A stretch of 64,000 bases of DNA from Indolivaga macrotermitis (GCF_900128985.1 NZ_FQUC01000003.1:124001-188000), one strand, 5' to 3'; shown: positions 26,274 to 35,797, numbered from the stretch's first letter. Notes: generated by a model not told the origin, from the letters alone. Program-made: numbers and translations.

Positions 26274-29200
26274 ATGAAAAGTCTCAAATCTTCTATATTA
26301 ATCTTATTTTTTTTAATAGGTATAACCTTATATTCTCAGGAAAATTCGGATTTTCATTTCAGAAAAATTCAGGTGAATGACGGTTTATCCGAGAATGCCG
26401 TTTATTGTATTTTACAGGATTCGAAAGGTTTCATGTGGTTTGGAACTAAAGATGGGCTAAACCGTTATGACGGAAACAATTTTCGTATATTCAGAAAAAA
26501 TGCGAAAAATACACAATCGATAGGAAACAATTTCATTCGTTGCATTATCGAGGGACAAGATTCTCAATTGTATATCGGGACAGATGCCGGGTTATACATT
26601 ATGGATACTGTAGAGGAAACTTTCACCAAAATGAATTACAAAACAGTCGATAACGGAGAAGTTACTACGGCCGTAAATTCTATCTATTCCGATCAGAAAG
26701 GAAATATCTGGATAGGAACCATGTTTCAGGGAATATTCATACTCGATGTCGCAAATCAAAAACTAAAAAAAGTCGAAGTAAACGGGTTCGACCTTGGAGC
26801 GAATGCAACATGGTCTATATACGGTGATGCTTCGGGTAATATATGGATTGGAACACGAGTGGGATTGCTGAGATATAATTCCGATACCGAAAAACTTGAT
26901 CCGGTAAAAGGGCTATGTACTTTCTCGGAGAGTTCAGAACATGAAGTCTTATATATATTCGAAGATAAAAGCGGTGATTTGTGGTTGGGTACATGGTCGG
27001 GAGGACTCCGTCTCTATAATAAGCAATCTAATAGCTATACTTCTTATCTTGATTCTCAGAACAGTGATCAATATGTAACACATATTCGGTCTGTATTTCA
27101 GTACGATAACACTAATTTACTGATAGGATCCGATGATGGACTATACCTTTTCAATACGGAACACAAGACTACTAAAAGAATAGATATCCCACATATACAG
27201 TACAGCCTCAGCGATCAGAATGTGTACTCTATAGCAAAAGACAAGGAAGGAGGAATATGGATAGGAACTTATTTTGGTGGAGTAAATTATCTCAATCCGT
27301 CTATGCTGAGTATCGAGACTTATTATCCGAACATTCCGGAGGGAACATTATCGGGAAAAGCAGTCAGTCAGTTTTGCGAAGATCAATACTCGAATCTCTG
27401 GATTGCAACGGAAGACGGAGGTATAAACTATTTCAATACAAAAACGAAAAAAATCACCCAACCTATACATACATCTTATCACAATACTCACGCTTTGTTA
27501 TTAGACGGCGATAATCTCTGGATCGGAACTTTCTCCCGAGGTATAGACGTTTATAATACGAAGACAAAGCATCTTTCCAATTTTCGATACAGTAGGGAAG
27601 ACCGTCAGACGATAGATGATGATTGCATTTTTTCACTTTACAAAACACGAAAAGGAGATATCTATGCCGGAACTCCTGTTGGGTTAAATAAGTATGACCG
27701 CATCAGCAAAAAATTTATACGTATCGAAGAAGTTTCGGGGTTTATCTATGATATCGAAGAAGATGATCATGGCAATCTATGGCTCGCAACTTATGGCTCA
27801 GGAGCAATGAAACTCGATGCCACTGTAAACAAATGGGTGCATTACGACACTATTCAGAACGTAAATAACCCTATTGTAGGAAGTAAACTTACTGACATAT
27901 ACATCGACAGTCAGAAAAAGATGCTTTTTTCGAGCGAAGGACGCGGTATTTTTATTTACGATTATAAAACTGATAACTTTAAAAACATTTCCGAAACAGA
28001 TGGACTACCCAACAACGTGACCTACGGAATACTTGACGATGCAAACGGCAACTGGTGGATCAGTTCCAATAAGGGACTAATCTGCTTCAATATAACAGAA
28101 CCTGAAAAATTCAGACTATACAATAAAGAAGACGGGCTGCAAAGTAATCAGTTTAATTACAAATCAAGTTATAAAGCTAAAAACGGAAAATTCTATTTTG
28201 GTGGGATTAACGGTTTCAGTTCATTTTATCCTCAAAACCTGAGTCAGATCAGAAATACCATTTCACCTCCGGTAGAGATTACCCATATAAATATTTTGGG
28301 GAATCAGGATTTCGAACTCAATCATCAAGTACAAACCAAACTCAACAAAAAAGAAACAATAGAATTACCTTATAACAGATCTTCGTTCACTATAAATTAT
28401 GTCAGTTTAAGCTACATCACACAGGCAAAAAACCTGTATGCTTATAGACTAGAAGGTGTGGACAGCGATTGGAATTATGTAGGTAATAATAAAAGCGTTA
28501 CATATGTTAACCTCTCTCCCGGAAAATACCTATTCAAGGTAAAAGCTTCAAATAATGACGGGCTTTGGAACGAAACAGGTACGGAAATAGAAATAGAAAT
28601 ACTTCCTCCATTCTGGCTTTCATTGCCTGCAAAAATTATTTACTTGGCTCTCTTACTCGCCTTCGCCTATGCTTTAATTTCATATTATTGGAAGAAGAAT
28701 GTAAAAAGGCAGCAACAGCAACTTGAAGCTTTCAAGACTGAGCAGGAAACTCTGGCTTTCAAGTCCAAAATAGATTTCTTTACAACTATTGCTCATGAAG
28801 TCCGTACCCCTCTGAGCCTTATAACCGCCCCATTGGAAGAAGTTATTAACACCCATGAAGGAAGTAACGACACAAAGCAAAATCTTTCTATTATAGAGAA
28901 AAACTGTGACCGCCTGACTGTACTTATCAATCAATTACTCGATTTCCGCAAAATGGATTCTACAAAATATGTTCTCAATCCGGAAAAGATTAATCTATAT
29001 GAGCATATCAGCGAACTATATGACCGCTTTAAAAAAACAGCACAACGGAAAGAAATAGATTTCAGTTTAAATTTACCACAGGATAAGGATATTTATATTT
29101 ATTCCGATGCCGATGCACTCACTAAGATTGTGGGTAATCTATTAACAAACGCCCTTAAATACACTAAGAATAAAATAGAACTGTCGCTTTTCAAGAACTA

Positions 29201-30296
29201 TGACAATTCATATACGATTATGGTAGAAGACAATGGCCGGGGAATATCCGATGCACATAAAAAATTAATCTTCGATCCTTTCTATCAGGTGCAGGCCGAT
29301 GACGGAAAAGTGGGTACAGGGTTAGGGCTGGCCCTAGTCAAAAACCTCACGGAAGTTATGGGAGGACAAATCGATGTAGTTGATGGAAAAAATACAGGCA
29401 CAATATTTATTTTTACTTTTTCGGATATTGAGCAGAAGCCTTTGAGTGAGAATTATGAAGAACAAACTCTTCCGATGTTCACGCCTTCAAGAATTTCGGA
29501 TACTCAGAATGACCGCAAGTACAATATCCTCATAGTAGAGGATAATCCCGAGATGTCGGACTTCATTAAAAACTCGTTGAAGAACGAATATACAATAGAT
29601 ACTGCTTTAAATGCGGTGGACGCCTTGCTGCTATTGGAAGAAAACAGTTATGATATTATTATTTCTGACATCATGATGCCCGGAATAGATGGTATATCCT
29701 TCACTAAGAAGCTGAAATCAGAACTTAGTTACAGTCATATTCCTATTATTCTACTATCAGCCAAAACAGAAAATGCCGTAAAAGTGGATGGTCTGTTATC
29801 GGGAGCCGATGTGTTTATCGAAAAACCTTTCTCAATATCGTATTTAAGAGCGCAAATATTGAGTCTGCTCGAAAACAGAAAAGCCATACTTGATGCTTTC
29901 AACCGCTCACCGCTAGCTTCTTACTCCAATCTTGTAAGCAATAAACATGACGAGCTTTTCTTGAATCGTCTAAATGAAGAAATAGAGAAACATATTTCAG
30001 AAGAAAACTTCTCGGTAGAATCTCTGACGGATATATTTAATATCAGTCGTTCCAATCTTCAACGAAAATTGAAGACAATCAGTGGTGTTACACCGGGAGA
30101 TTATCTCAGAAATTACAGGTTAAGAAAAGCATGCAAGCTTTTATTGGAAACAGACATGAGGATTAATGAAGTTGCTTTCCATGTTGGATTCAATTCGGCG
30201 TCCTATTTCACTAAAGTATTCCAGAAGACCTATAATATGCTGCCGAAAGAATTTATAAGTAAATATACAAACAATGATTCCGGAGAAGAATGGTAA
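26274..30296 (+). CDS. Hybrid two-component system sensor-regulator (HTCS)
   Basis: 1340 aa from the ATG at 26274; a GTG six codons upstream (26256) is possible. Order: signal peptide, two-component-regulator propeller repeats (SKGFMWFGTKDGLNRYDG and about 13 more, to residue 690), Y_Y_Y domain (about 710-775), one transmembrane segment (about 780-803), HisKA with His841 (FFTTIAHEVRTPL), HATPase, receiver domain with Asp1132 (SDIMMPG), AraC helix-turn-helix at the C-terminus. The periplasmic propeller senses an oligosaccharide and the protein activates the adjacent PUL (established for this class). Divergent from susC. Confidence 0.96.
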   Translation: MKSLKSSILILFFLIGITLYSQENSDFHFRKIQVNDGLSENAVYCILQDSKGFMWFGTKDGLNRYDGNNFRIFRKNAKNTQSIGNNFIRCIIEGQDSQLYIGTDAGLYIMDTVEETFTKMNYKTVDNGEVTTAVNSIYSDQKGNIWIGTMFQGIFILDVANQKLKKVEVNGFDLGANATWSIYGDASGNIWIGTRVGLLRYNSDTEKLDPVKGLCTFSESSEHEVLYIFEDKSGDLWLGTWSGGLRLYNKQSNSYTSYLDSQNSDQYVTHIRSVFQYDNTNLLIGSDDGLYLFNTEHKTTKRIDIPHIQYSLSDQNVYSIAKDKEGGIWIGTYFGGVNYLNPSMLSIETYYPNIPEGTLSGKAVSQFCEDQYSNLWIATEDGGINYFNTKTKKITQPIHTSYHNTHALLLDGDNLWIGTFSRGIDVYNTKTKHLSNFRYSREDRQTIDDDCIFSLYKTRKGDIYAGTPVGLNKYDRISKKFIRIEEVSGFIYDIEEDDHGNLWLATYGSGAMKLDATVNKWVHYDTIQNVNNPIVGSKLTDIYIDSQKKMLFSSEGRGIFIYDYKTDNFKNISETDGLPNNVTYGILDDANGNWWISSNKGLICFNITEPEKFRLYNKEDGLQSNQFNYKSSYKAKNGKFYFGGINGFSSFYPQNLSQIRNTISPPVEITHINILGNQDFELNHQVQTKLNKKETIELPYNRSSFTINYVSLSYITQAKNLYAYRLEGVDSDWNYVGNNKSVTYVNLSPGKYLFKVKASNNDGLWNETGTEIEIEILPPFWLSLPAKIIYLALLLAFAYALISYYWKKNVKRQQQQLEAFKTEQETLAFKSKIDFFTTIAHEVRTPLSLITAPLEEVINTHEGSNDTKQNLSIIEKNCDRLTVLINQLLDFRKMDSTKYVLNPEKINLYEHISELYDRFKKTAQRKEIDFSLNLPQDKDIYIYSDADALTKIVGNLLTNALKYTKNKIELSLFKNYDNSYTIMVEDNGRGISDAHKKLIFDPFYQVQADDGKVGTGLGLALVKNLTEVMGGQIDVVDGKNTGTIFIFTFSDIEQKPLSENYEEQTLPMFTPSRISDTQNDRKYNILIVEDNPEMSDFIKNSLKNEYTIDTALNAVDALLLLEENSYDIIISDIMMPGIDGISFTKKLKSELSYSHIPIILLSAKTENAVKVDGLLSGADVFIEKPFSISYLRAQILSLLENRKAILDAFNRSPLASYSNLVSNKHDELFLNRLNEEIEKHISEENFSVESLTDIFNISRSNLQRKLKTISGVTPGDYLRNYRLRKACKLLLETDMRINEVAFHVGFNSASYFTKVFQKTYNMLPKEFISKYTNNDSGEEW

Positions 30297-30427
30297 GGTT
30301 TTCCATCTCTCCAAAATAACTCAAAGTATGTGCCTAAAACTATACTAATGATCATCCGGCTGCCCACCTAGGGAATATACAGACTGGAGCCCATTATGCA
30401 AAATAGCAAGATGTTTTTTATATACCA

Positions 30428-31399
30428 CTATGACATTGATTCGATTGTATCTCTCTGGAATTTAACGAATTCAGAACTTTGTTTATGATTACATCTGGTT
30501 ATATAGGTCGAATATTTTTTTAGGGAATCAAACCACTTGCGGTATATTCTTGTTGTATTCCCATCATTGTTAACTGTTAAGTTATTGAATCCATATGTCC
30601 AGCAATATGATAGCGTATTATTATCGAATTGATAATATGCATAATTGGCTTCAACCCCCAGAGATGATACAAACAGGTCTACTTTTGTATTATAGTCATT
30701 ATATCCTTTTCGGGCAACCTGTTCTACAAGATCTAATACAAGGAAGAGCTCTTCCTTCAACAAAGCCCTGTCTTCTGCGGAAAGTAGATTCCTTTCATAA
30801 AAATAATTTATCTCGTTTATTACGTTCTGAAAGCAATTCTTATCTATCAAAATAGTAAGATTTTTTATCCGGTTATAATGATAGATAAATTGCTGGCGTA
30901 GAGAAGCGGTCTCTTCAATTACTTCAAAGTCTGAAAAGTAGAAGTCAAAGGGAACATCCTTCAACTGATGTGTCATCTTATACAAATAAAATGTAGTAAT
31001 CCGGTTAAAAGACATGGTGAAAAAAACAGGGATACGGGTCGATACAATAAAAGAATTCGATTTTTGAGCTTTCTGAAGGTTCTTATATAGCTCTATATTT
31101 CCGCTGAATAACTGGCAGTTTGTAATATCAGAATCCTGCCACTCAGATTGGTTATCTTTCTCGAAGCCTTTTTCGAGATTACAATATTTCTGATTAATAA
31201 TTTCTTCAACCGAAAATCCGAAATGTCTGGAAATCTCAATAATTTCTATAAATGTAAAGGGTATCTGACCTCTCAATCTCCGGTAAACAGATTCCTTACT
31301 CAGATTTAATAATTCGGTTAATATATGCACTGGACTAACATTTTCCGGAATATGACTGTGTATTGTCGAGACAATAATATCATTTAAAGTTTTCTCCAT
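30428..31399 (-). CDS. Helix-turn-helix regulator with an uncharacterised C-terminal domain
   Basis: 323 aa from the ATG at 31399; the frame is open to 31507 but the extra 36 residues look like leader sequence. Residues about 15-70 are a helix-turn-helix (ILTELLNLSKESVYRRLRGQIPFTFIEIIEISRHFGFSVEEIINQ), of the lambda-repressor/BetR kind. The remaining 250 residues are mixed alpha/beta without a known motif or membrane segment. It is divergent from three paralogous secreted-protein genes, which are its probable targets (inference from position). Confidence 0.75.
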   Translation of the reverse strand: MEKTLNDIIVSTIHSHIPENVSPVHILTELLNLSKESVYRRLRGQIPFTFIEIIEISRHFGFSVEEIINQKYCNLEKGFEKDNQSEWQDSDITNCQLFSGNIELYKNLQKAQKSNSFIVSTRIPVFFTMSFNRITTFYLYKMTHQLKDVPFDFYFSDFEVIEETASLRQQFIYHYNRIKNLTILIDKNCFQNVINEINYFYERNLLSAEDRALLKEELFLVLDLVEQVARKGYNDYNTKVDLFVSSLGVEANYAYYQFDNNTLSYCWTYGFNNLTVNNDGNTTRIYRKWFDSLKKYSTYITRCNHKQSSEFVKFQRDTIESMS

Positions 31400-31413
31400 A
31401 GTATTATGATTAA

Positions 31414-31441
31414 AATCCTCCGAAACGAAGCAGGGAGGATT
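31414..31441 (-). other. Hairpin in the leader of the HTH regulator gene
   Basis: AATCCTCC at 31414-31421 pairs with GGAGGATT at 31434-31441 around a 12-base loop, 15 bases upstream of the chosen start. A near-repeat of TCCGAAAC occurs twice in this leader. Confidence 0.35.
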
Positions 31442-31643
31442 AGTTTGGTTAATATCGTCCGAAACAAAATTAAATATAAATGTTTCAATTTGAGACAAGA
31501 ATACCATATAAAGTTAGAAACCTAAACATCTTCCTTTTCTGAATAAAAAGTAATGTAAATTAAATGAAATTGGATAAAAATACAATACTTACCAATGAGT
31601 AAAATTGTCAATTTGAGTTAGGTTTAGTTCGCTAGTGACTTTT

Positions 31644-31745
31644 TATGACACAAGGATATGCTGTAAATCCTTGTAGGCAGATTAAGCCGATTGTGTCATA
31701 TCAGATCATTTCTACTGTTAAGGTAAACTGATATGACATCTTTTT
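31644..31745 (+). ncRNA. Candidate structured RNA with alternative stems and a terminator
   Basis: A perfect 10-bp stem (31644-31653 with 31691-31700) encloses two small hairpins (GGAT 31654-31657 with ATCC 31667-31670; GGC 31676-31678 with GCC 31686-31688). Its 3' arm overlaps the 5' arm of a second perfect 11-bp stem (31694-31704 with 31728-31738) followed by TCTTTTT. The two outer stems exclude each other, as in a riboswitch or attenuator. It could instead be a free-standing small RNA or a set of protein-binding palindromes. No match to a known class. Confidence 0.4.
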
Positions 31746-31814
31746 AAGTTAATGAAACAATCATATAGAGTCAGGATTCCACAAAGTGAAACATTCTTCT
31801 TTCCTCTTATGAGC

Positions 31815-31822
31815 TACATTTG
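31815..31822 (+). promoter_or_regulatory. -7 promoter element for the secreted-paralogue operon
   Basis: TACATTTG matches TAnnTTTG 52 bases before the ATG at 31875. It lies downstream of the terminator-like hairpin at 31694-31745. No good -33 element, consistent with activation by a regulator. Confidence 0.5.
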
Positions 31823-31874
31823 TGATGTTCTTTCCGAACAAGATTAATGTAACTTATCACATCAATATATAGCA

Positions 31875-32813
31875 ATGAAGTTACTAAAGTTAAATAAGAA
31901 ATATTGTTTTATTATATTTCTATTAGTATCCATTAATAGTGTGAAATCGCAGGTTACTATTGGTTCTCATGACGCTCCCGATAAAAGTGCAGTTCTTGAA
32001 CTTAAGTCCGAAAATAATAACCTGGGATTTAAAGGACCGGATGTGGAACTGGAAGATATATATGATACTTCGGTTGTAAAAAAGCCGGCCGCAGGTCTTC
32101 TAGTTTTTAATACTACCGATTCGCCCGAAGAGATTGTCTTATCCGAGCGGGTGAGTAGCAACAAATATTATTACTGGTCGGGTACACAATGGTCTGAAGT
32201 ATTAGACTGGTTCAATATCGAAGAAAATATCGAAGAAGTCTTTTCTGGTATGGGAGTTCCCCGTCCGGCTATATTCTCTCTTGACGGCACGGAAAAAATT
32301 TATACAGATGTATTTTTTAATATGAGAGGGATTAATAACCCTTTTGCAACCAATCCGATGGCTCTACCCCTGAAAGAACAAGTCAACCAAACAGATGGTA
32401 TGGTTACGATGCGAAGATCGGGAAATTCATCTATAATAAGCTTTGAACCGGGAATATATGATATAAGCTTCTCGTATGAACTGATACCGATAAATGATAA
32501 GCCTCGTACTTGCACCTCTCTATTCTATTATATGGAATTCCCTTCTCATATAATGCTATCCAATGGAAATATACAGAACAATACTGCCAGAATAGATTCG
32601 GGAGCCGCAATCAATGGTACCAAAAATTATGTCGATCACGGAAATACGATAAACTATGTGACCGTGATTTATGAAAAAACCGAATGGGAGGTAAAATTCG
32701 CAGCCAATGGTACAGGTGCATGTGCCAGGAGAGACAATTACTCGATTCCTAACCGTAGCACATATCTATATATATCGAGAATAGGGGATTTTGATCCGGA
32801 TAATCATCAGTAA
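31875..32813 (+). CDS. Secreted two-domain surface protein, paralogue 1 of 3
   Basis: 312 aa with signal peptide (MKLLKLNKKYCFIIFLLVSINSVKSQ). The N-terminal 110 residues follow the pattern of fibre-like proteins of Bacteroidetes: VTIG, SAVLELKS, GFKGPDVEL, PAAGLLVFNT, then KYYYWSGTQWSE. The C-terminal 150 residues are all-beta, with FEPGIYDISFSYELIP and a Cys (RTCTSLFYYMEFPS), and end in STYLYISRIGD, like a jelly roll. It shares all these marks with the next two genes. Function unknown; surface adhesin or fibre is a reasonable guess. Confidence 0.8.
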   Translation: MKLLKLNKKYCFIIFLLVSINSVKSQVTIGSHDAPDKSAVLELKSENNNLGFKGPDVELEDIYDTSVVKKPAAGLLVFNTTDSPEEIVLSERVSSNKYYYWSGTQWSEVLDWFNIEENIEEVFSGMGVPRPAIFSLDGTEKIYTDVFFNMRGINNPFATNPMALPLKEQVNQTDGMVTMRRSGNSSIISFEPGIYDISFSYELIPINDKPRTCTSLFYYMEFPSHIMLSNGNIQNNTARIDSGAAINGTKNYVDHGNTINYVTVIYEKTEWEVKFAANGTGACARRDNYSIPNRSTYLYISRIGDFDPDNHQ

Positions 32814-32827
32814 TAAAAAATGCCATT

Positions 32828-33781
32828 ATGAAAAAATATTCTGAAACAACAATATTATCATTGCTATGCCTGTTATTGGTACATCCGTTCTTTAGCTTGG
32901 CACAGGTAACAATAGGGGAAGGGGTTCCTCCGGATCCCAGTGCCTTACTGGAATTGAGGGGAAATAATTGGGGATTCTTAGGACCCAGAGTCGAACTCAA
33001 ATCAAGAATAGATCCGGCTCCAGTAACAGACCCAATAACAGGCTTACTTGTATACAATCTTAAAAATACAGACCTGCCGGATAAAAAGAACAATGTATAT
33101 GCTAATAAATATTATTACTGGGCAGAAAACCAGTGGATGGAATTTGTAAATACCGTGGAGTTGAATGATACTATCCGTAAAATTATCACAAAAATGGAGA
33201 TTCCCGGAGTTGCTTTGTTCAAACTGAATGGAAAAGATAATCTCCATATAGATCATCCCCAGATAACGGGGTGTAAGAACTTTCTTGCCGGTAAGGCAAT
33301 AGGCTCAAAACAGAATGTACCACTATCGCAGGTAGTCAATTTTTCACAAGGAGCTGTGACTCTGAACCAAACCACTTCCGAAATATCATTTAAGCCCGGA
33401 GTATATACGATATTATTCGTATACGAATTTTTCCCGTTAACAGTATCACCGCCGTCCGTTCCACCTGCAAATTGTACTATCTCGTCCTATTTTATGGATT
33501 TTCCCATACCCGAAAGAATTGTCATAGGTGAAGACAGGGCAAGGATACACTCTACCTGTTATCACAGGGATAAGATTTACTCTAATCATGGAGGATATAT
33601 AAGTTATGCAACTGCTTTGATCGATGAAACTGGTGACGGAATTATAAAGTGGACTGTAAGCTTGGGAGTGGGGCAGTCGGGTAATTGTACAGCCATAAAT
33701 AATGGGGTTGTACCAACGGGATTCGGACTTGCCAACGATGGTACCTTCCTTTATATATGCAAACAAGGAGAAATAAAATAA
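32828..33781 (+). CDS. Secreted two-domain surface protein, paralogue 2 of 3
   Basis: 317 aa with signal peptide ending SLAQ. Same layout as its neighbours: VTIGEG, PSALLELRG, WGFLGPRVELKS, ITGLLVYNLKN, KYYYWAENQWMEF, then the beta-rich half with FKPGVYTILFVYEFFP, CTISSYFMDFP and the Cys-containing GVGQSGNC. It begins 14 bases after paralogue 1, so the three form an operon. Divergence among the three is large, so the duplication is old. Confidence 0.8.
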   Translation: MKKYSETTILSLLCLLLVHPFFSLAQVTIGEGVPPDPSALLELRGNNWGFLGPRVELKSRIDPAPVTDPITGLLVYNLKNTDLPDKKNNVYANKYYYWAENQWMEFVNTVELNDTIRKIITKMEIPGVALFKLNGKDNLHIDHPQITGCKNFLAGKAIGSKQNVPLSQVVNFSQGAVTLNQTTSEISFKPGVYTILFVYEFFPLTVSPPSVPPANCTISSYFMDFPIPERIVIGEDRARIHSTCYHRDKIYSNHGGYISYATALIDETGDGIIKWTVSLGVGQSGNCTAINNGVVPTGFGLANDGTFLYICKQGEIK

Positions 33782-33790
33782 GATAAAACG

Positions 33791-34741
33791 ATGATGAATA
33801 AATACCTTTCAATATTTATACTTTATATCGGAATTCAGGGCTTTTTGCCCTCAGTATTATCGGCTCAGGTGCTTATCGGAATAGGGGAGCCTGAGCCTCC
33901 CCATCCCAGTGCAATATTGGAATTGAAGAGCTTGGATAAAGACAAAGGATTTCTGGGACCCAGAGTTAAACTCAAAGGGACAAAAGATATAACCACTATT
34001 GCCGATCCGGCTAACGGACTTTTAGTTTACAATGTAGAAGATGCGAATACATCAAAAACAGATTCGGTAAAAGCCAACAGGTATTATTATTGGGCAGAAC
34101 AAACCGGAGAATGGCTTGATTTTCTGGGGCAGGAGGAACTCCGGAAAACAATCAATGAGGTATTGACCAAGATAGGAGTTCCACAATCTGTTATCTATCC
34201 ATTGAGAGCCCGGGATAAAATAACAGTCGGCTCAAAAGAATATACCGGGATGAAAGACTTATTGGCTGGAATAGAGATGGGATCGGCAAAAAACGTATTA
34301 CTCGACGAAGGTTTGAACTATACCAATGGAAAGGTAAAACTGGACTATGATTCAACAAAAATACCTGCGGTTTGCCGTGTTGTATTCGAACCGGGAGTAT
34401 ATTATATTGCATTCTCATATGAAGTAATACCGTATAAATCTATTTCTTCGACATGTACCAATTCTTCTTACTATATGGATTTTCCTACTTCCAATCCTCC
34501 TGGTAGCAGATCACATTCGAATGCTTATCATGGTACAGGGCTGAACTCTATGCACGGTAAATCATTCATTCATGTATCTGTACTGGATAAAAAAGTAGTG
34601 TGGAAGGTCGACTTGGGTGTAGGGGTTGCAGGTGATTACCTGACGACTTCTGGAGGCAAAGAAACGGACGGGTTCTTTTTTTCCGATAAAGGTACTTACT
34701 TATATATACTCAGGTTGGGCGATGTTGTTACGGCTCCATAA
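33791..34741 (+). CDS. Secreted two-domain surface protein, paralogue 3 of 3
   Basis: 316 aa with signal peptide ending VLSAQ. It carries the shared marks PSAILELKS, GFLGPRVKLKG, ANGLLVYNVED, RYYYWAEQTGEWLDF, FEPGVYYIAFSYEVIP and CTNSSYYMDFP, and ends GTYLYILRLGD. Start chosen as the ATG at 33791; the Met codons are consecutive. It begins 9 bases after paralogue 2. No sorting signal for T9SS is visible at the C-terminus. Confidence 0.8.
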   Translation: MMNKYLSIFILYIGIQGFLPSVLSAQVLIGIGEPEPPHPSAILELKSLDKDKGFLGPRVKLKGTKDITTIADPANGLLVYNVEDANTSKTDSVKANRYYYWAEQTGEWLDFLGQEELRKTINEVLTKIGVPQSVIYPLRARDKITVGSKEYTGMKDLLAGIEMGSAKNVLLDEGLNYTNGKVKLDYDSTKIPAVCRVVFEPGVYYIAFSYEVIPYKSISSTCTNSSYYMDFPTSNPPGSRSHSNAYHGTGLNSMHGKSFIHVSVLDKKVVWKVDLGVGVAGDYLTTSGGKETDGFFFSDKGTYLYILRLGDVVTAP

Positions 34742-34917
34742 GATACAAGACTTTGTATATCTATGGAATATTTGGTAAATCAACGGATAAGGATACCTGA
34801 AACTACTTGTATAAGACTAAGCTAAAAGACTTAGATATAAGAAGGATATAACTAAATAATGAATCGATAAAAAAAAGAGACTGTCGGAAACATAGAGGTG
34901 CATGTGGGATAAATACC

Positions 34918-34925
34918 TATCTTTG
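34918..34925 (+). promoter_or_regulatory. -7 promoter element for the globin gene
   Basis: TATCTTTG matches TAnnTTTG 37 bases before the ATG at 34963, so the globin is probably transcribed separately from the paralogue operon. Confidence 0.55.
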
Positions 34926-34962
34926 GTTGAGATATTACTAACTCTTAATTATAGTAGTGAAT

Positions 34963-35349
34963 ATGAGTCCAACTAAAGATATAGAGGATATAAACGATAT
35001 AAAGAAGATGGTTAATCTATTTTATGGCAAGGTTAGGAAAGACAATTTCATCGGGCCTATATTCCATGAAAAAATACAAAATCATTGGCCGGAACATTTG
35101 ACTAAATTATATTCTTTCTGGCAAGGACTATTATTAGGAGAGCGGACTTATACGGGATTCCCTTTTCCACCACACGCGCAATTACCAATAAATAAAGAAC
35201 ACTTTGATCGTTGGCTCAGTCTTTTTACTGAAACAGTAGACCATCTTTTCGTAGGCCCTGTCGCAGATGAGGCTAAAGATCGCGCCTATAAGATTTCGGA
35301 TGTATTTCAGAAGAAGCTAAAATATATTCGAGAAAATCCAAAGAAGTAG
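34963..35349 (+). CDS. Group III truncated hemoglobin
   Basis: 128 aa from the ATG at 34963 (a GTG two codons earlier is the alternative). Group III truncated-globin signatures: LVNLFYGKVRKDNFIGPIF in helix A/B-C, HWPEHLTKLYSFWQGLLLGERTY in helix E, the conserved FPFPPHAQLPI, and proximal His in INKEHFDRWL. It is a haem protein of the cytoplasm, related to oxygen, NO or sulfide chemistry (family knowledge; exact role unknown). No functional link to neighbours is evident. Confidence 0.92.
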   Translation: MSPTKDIEDINDIKKMVNLFYGKVRKDNFIGPIFHEKIQNHWPEHLTKLYSFWQGLLLGERTYTGFPFPPHAQLPINKEHFDRWLSLFTETVDHLFVGPVADEAKDRAYKISDVFQKKLKYIRENPKK

Positions 35350-35451
35350 TCCTTCAGTTTTTAGAGAAAACACACCTATTTACTCAAACGTGGATATTCA
35401 AAAGATATGCTAACATATCCTCATCATACATAATGAAAGGGAAGGTCTAAT

Positions 35452-35590
35452 CTGCTCATTATCCGACTCCTCCCCGTAAGCCATCCCGAACGGATAAAAG
35501 CTGTTCCTCTGAACAACCGTTCCTGACACATTAGCCACAATACGGTTATTCCCCAAGTGGTCTTTGATGTAAAAGGTAACATCCGTTACA
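35452..35590 (-). pseudogene. RHS core fragment (about 40 codons)
   Basis: The minus strand reads YIKDHLGNNRIVAN, then a stretch ending SFYPFGMAYGEES. This is nearly the same as the region of the orphan RHS gene at about 39350-39475, both in protein and DNA. The match stops abruptly on both sides and there is no start or stop of its own. It is a relic at the outer edge of the toxin locus. Confidence 0.85.
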
Positions 35591-35602
35591 AAAAGGTATA
35601 CA

Positions 35603-35698
35603 TGTCACCTCCGTGAGTGTCACTGTTGTCACCTTTTTATTCTGCTTTACTTCAGTGGTTTACTCTCTGGAAAGTTACAAAGGTGACAAAAGTAACAC
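35603..35698. repeat. GGTGACA inverted-repeat cluster, copy 2
   Basis: Left arm at about 35617-35636 (GTGTCACTGTTGTCACC) and right arm at 35679-35698 (AGGTGACAAAAGTAACAC), about 42 bases apart, plus a lone TGTCACC at 35603-35609. Design and sequence match the cluster at 8972-9091, with a few substitutions. The rest of 35700-35797 is AT-rich and empty. Confidence 0.75.
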
Positions 35699-35797
35699 TT
35701 ATTTTATATTTTTATTTTTCTATTCTTTTTGTGTTTTGGTATAGATAAAATATAGATCAGTTTATTATTTCTCCTAAGATATAATAATATAATCCTT

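Noticed and set aside
31644-31704. Invertible promoter flanked by inverted repeats
   Set aside because: The arms are close together and enclose hairpins rather than a promoter; no invertase gene is near.
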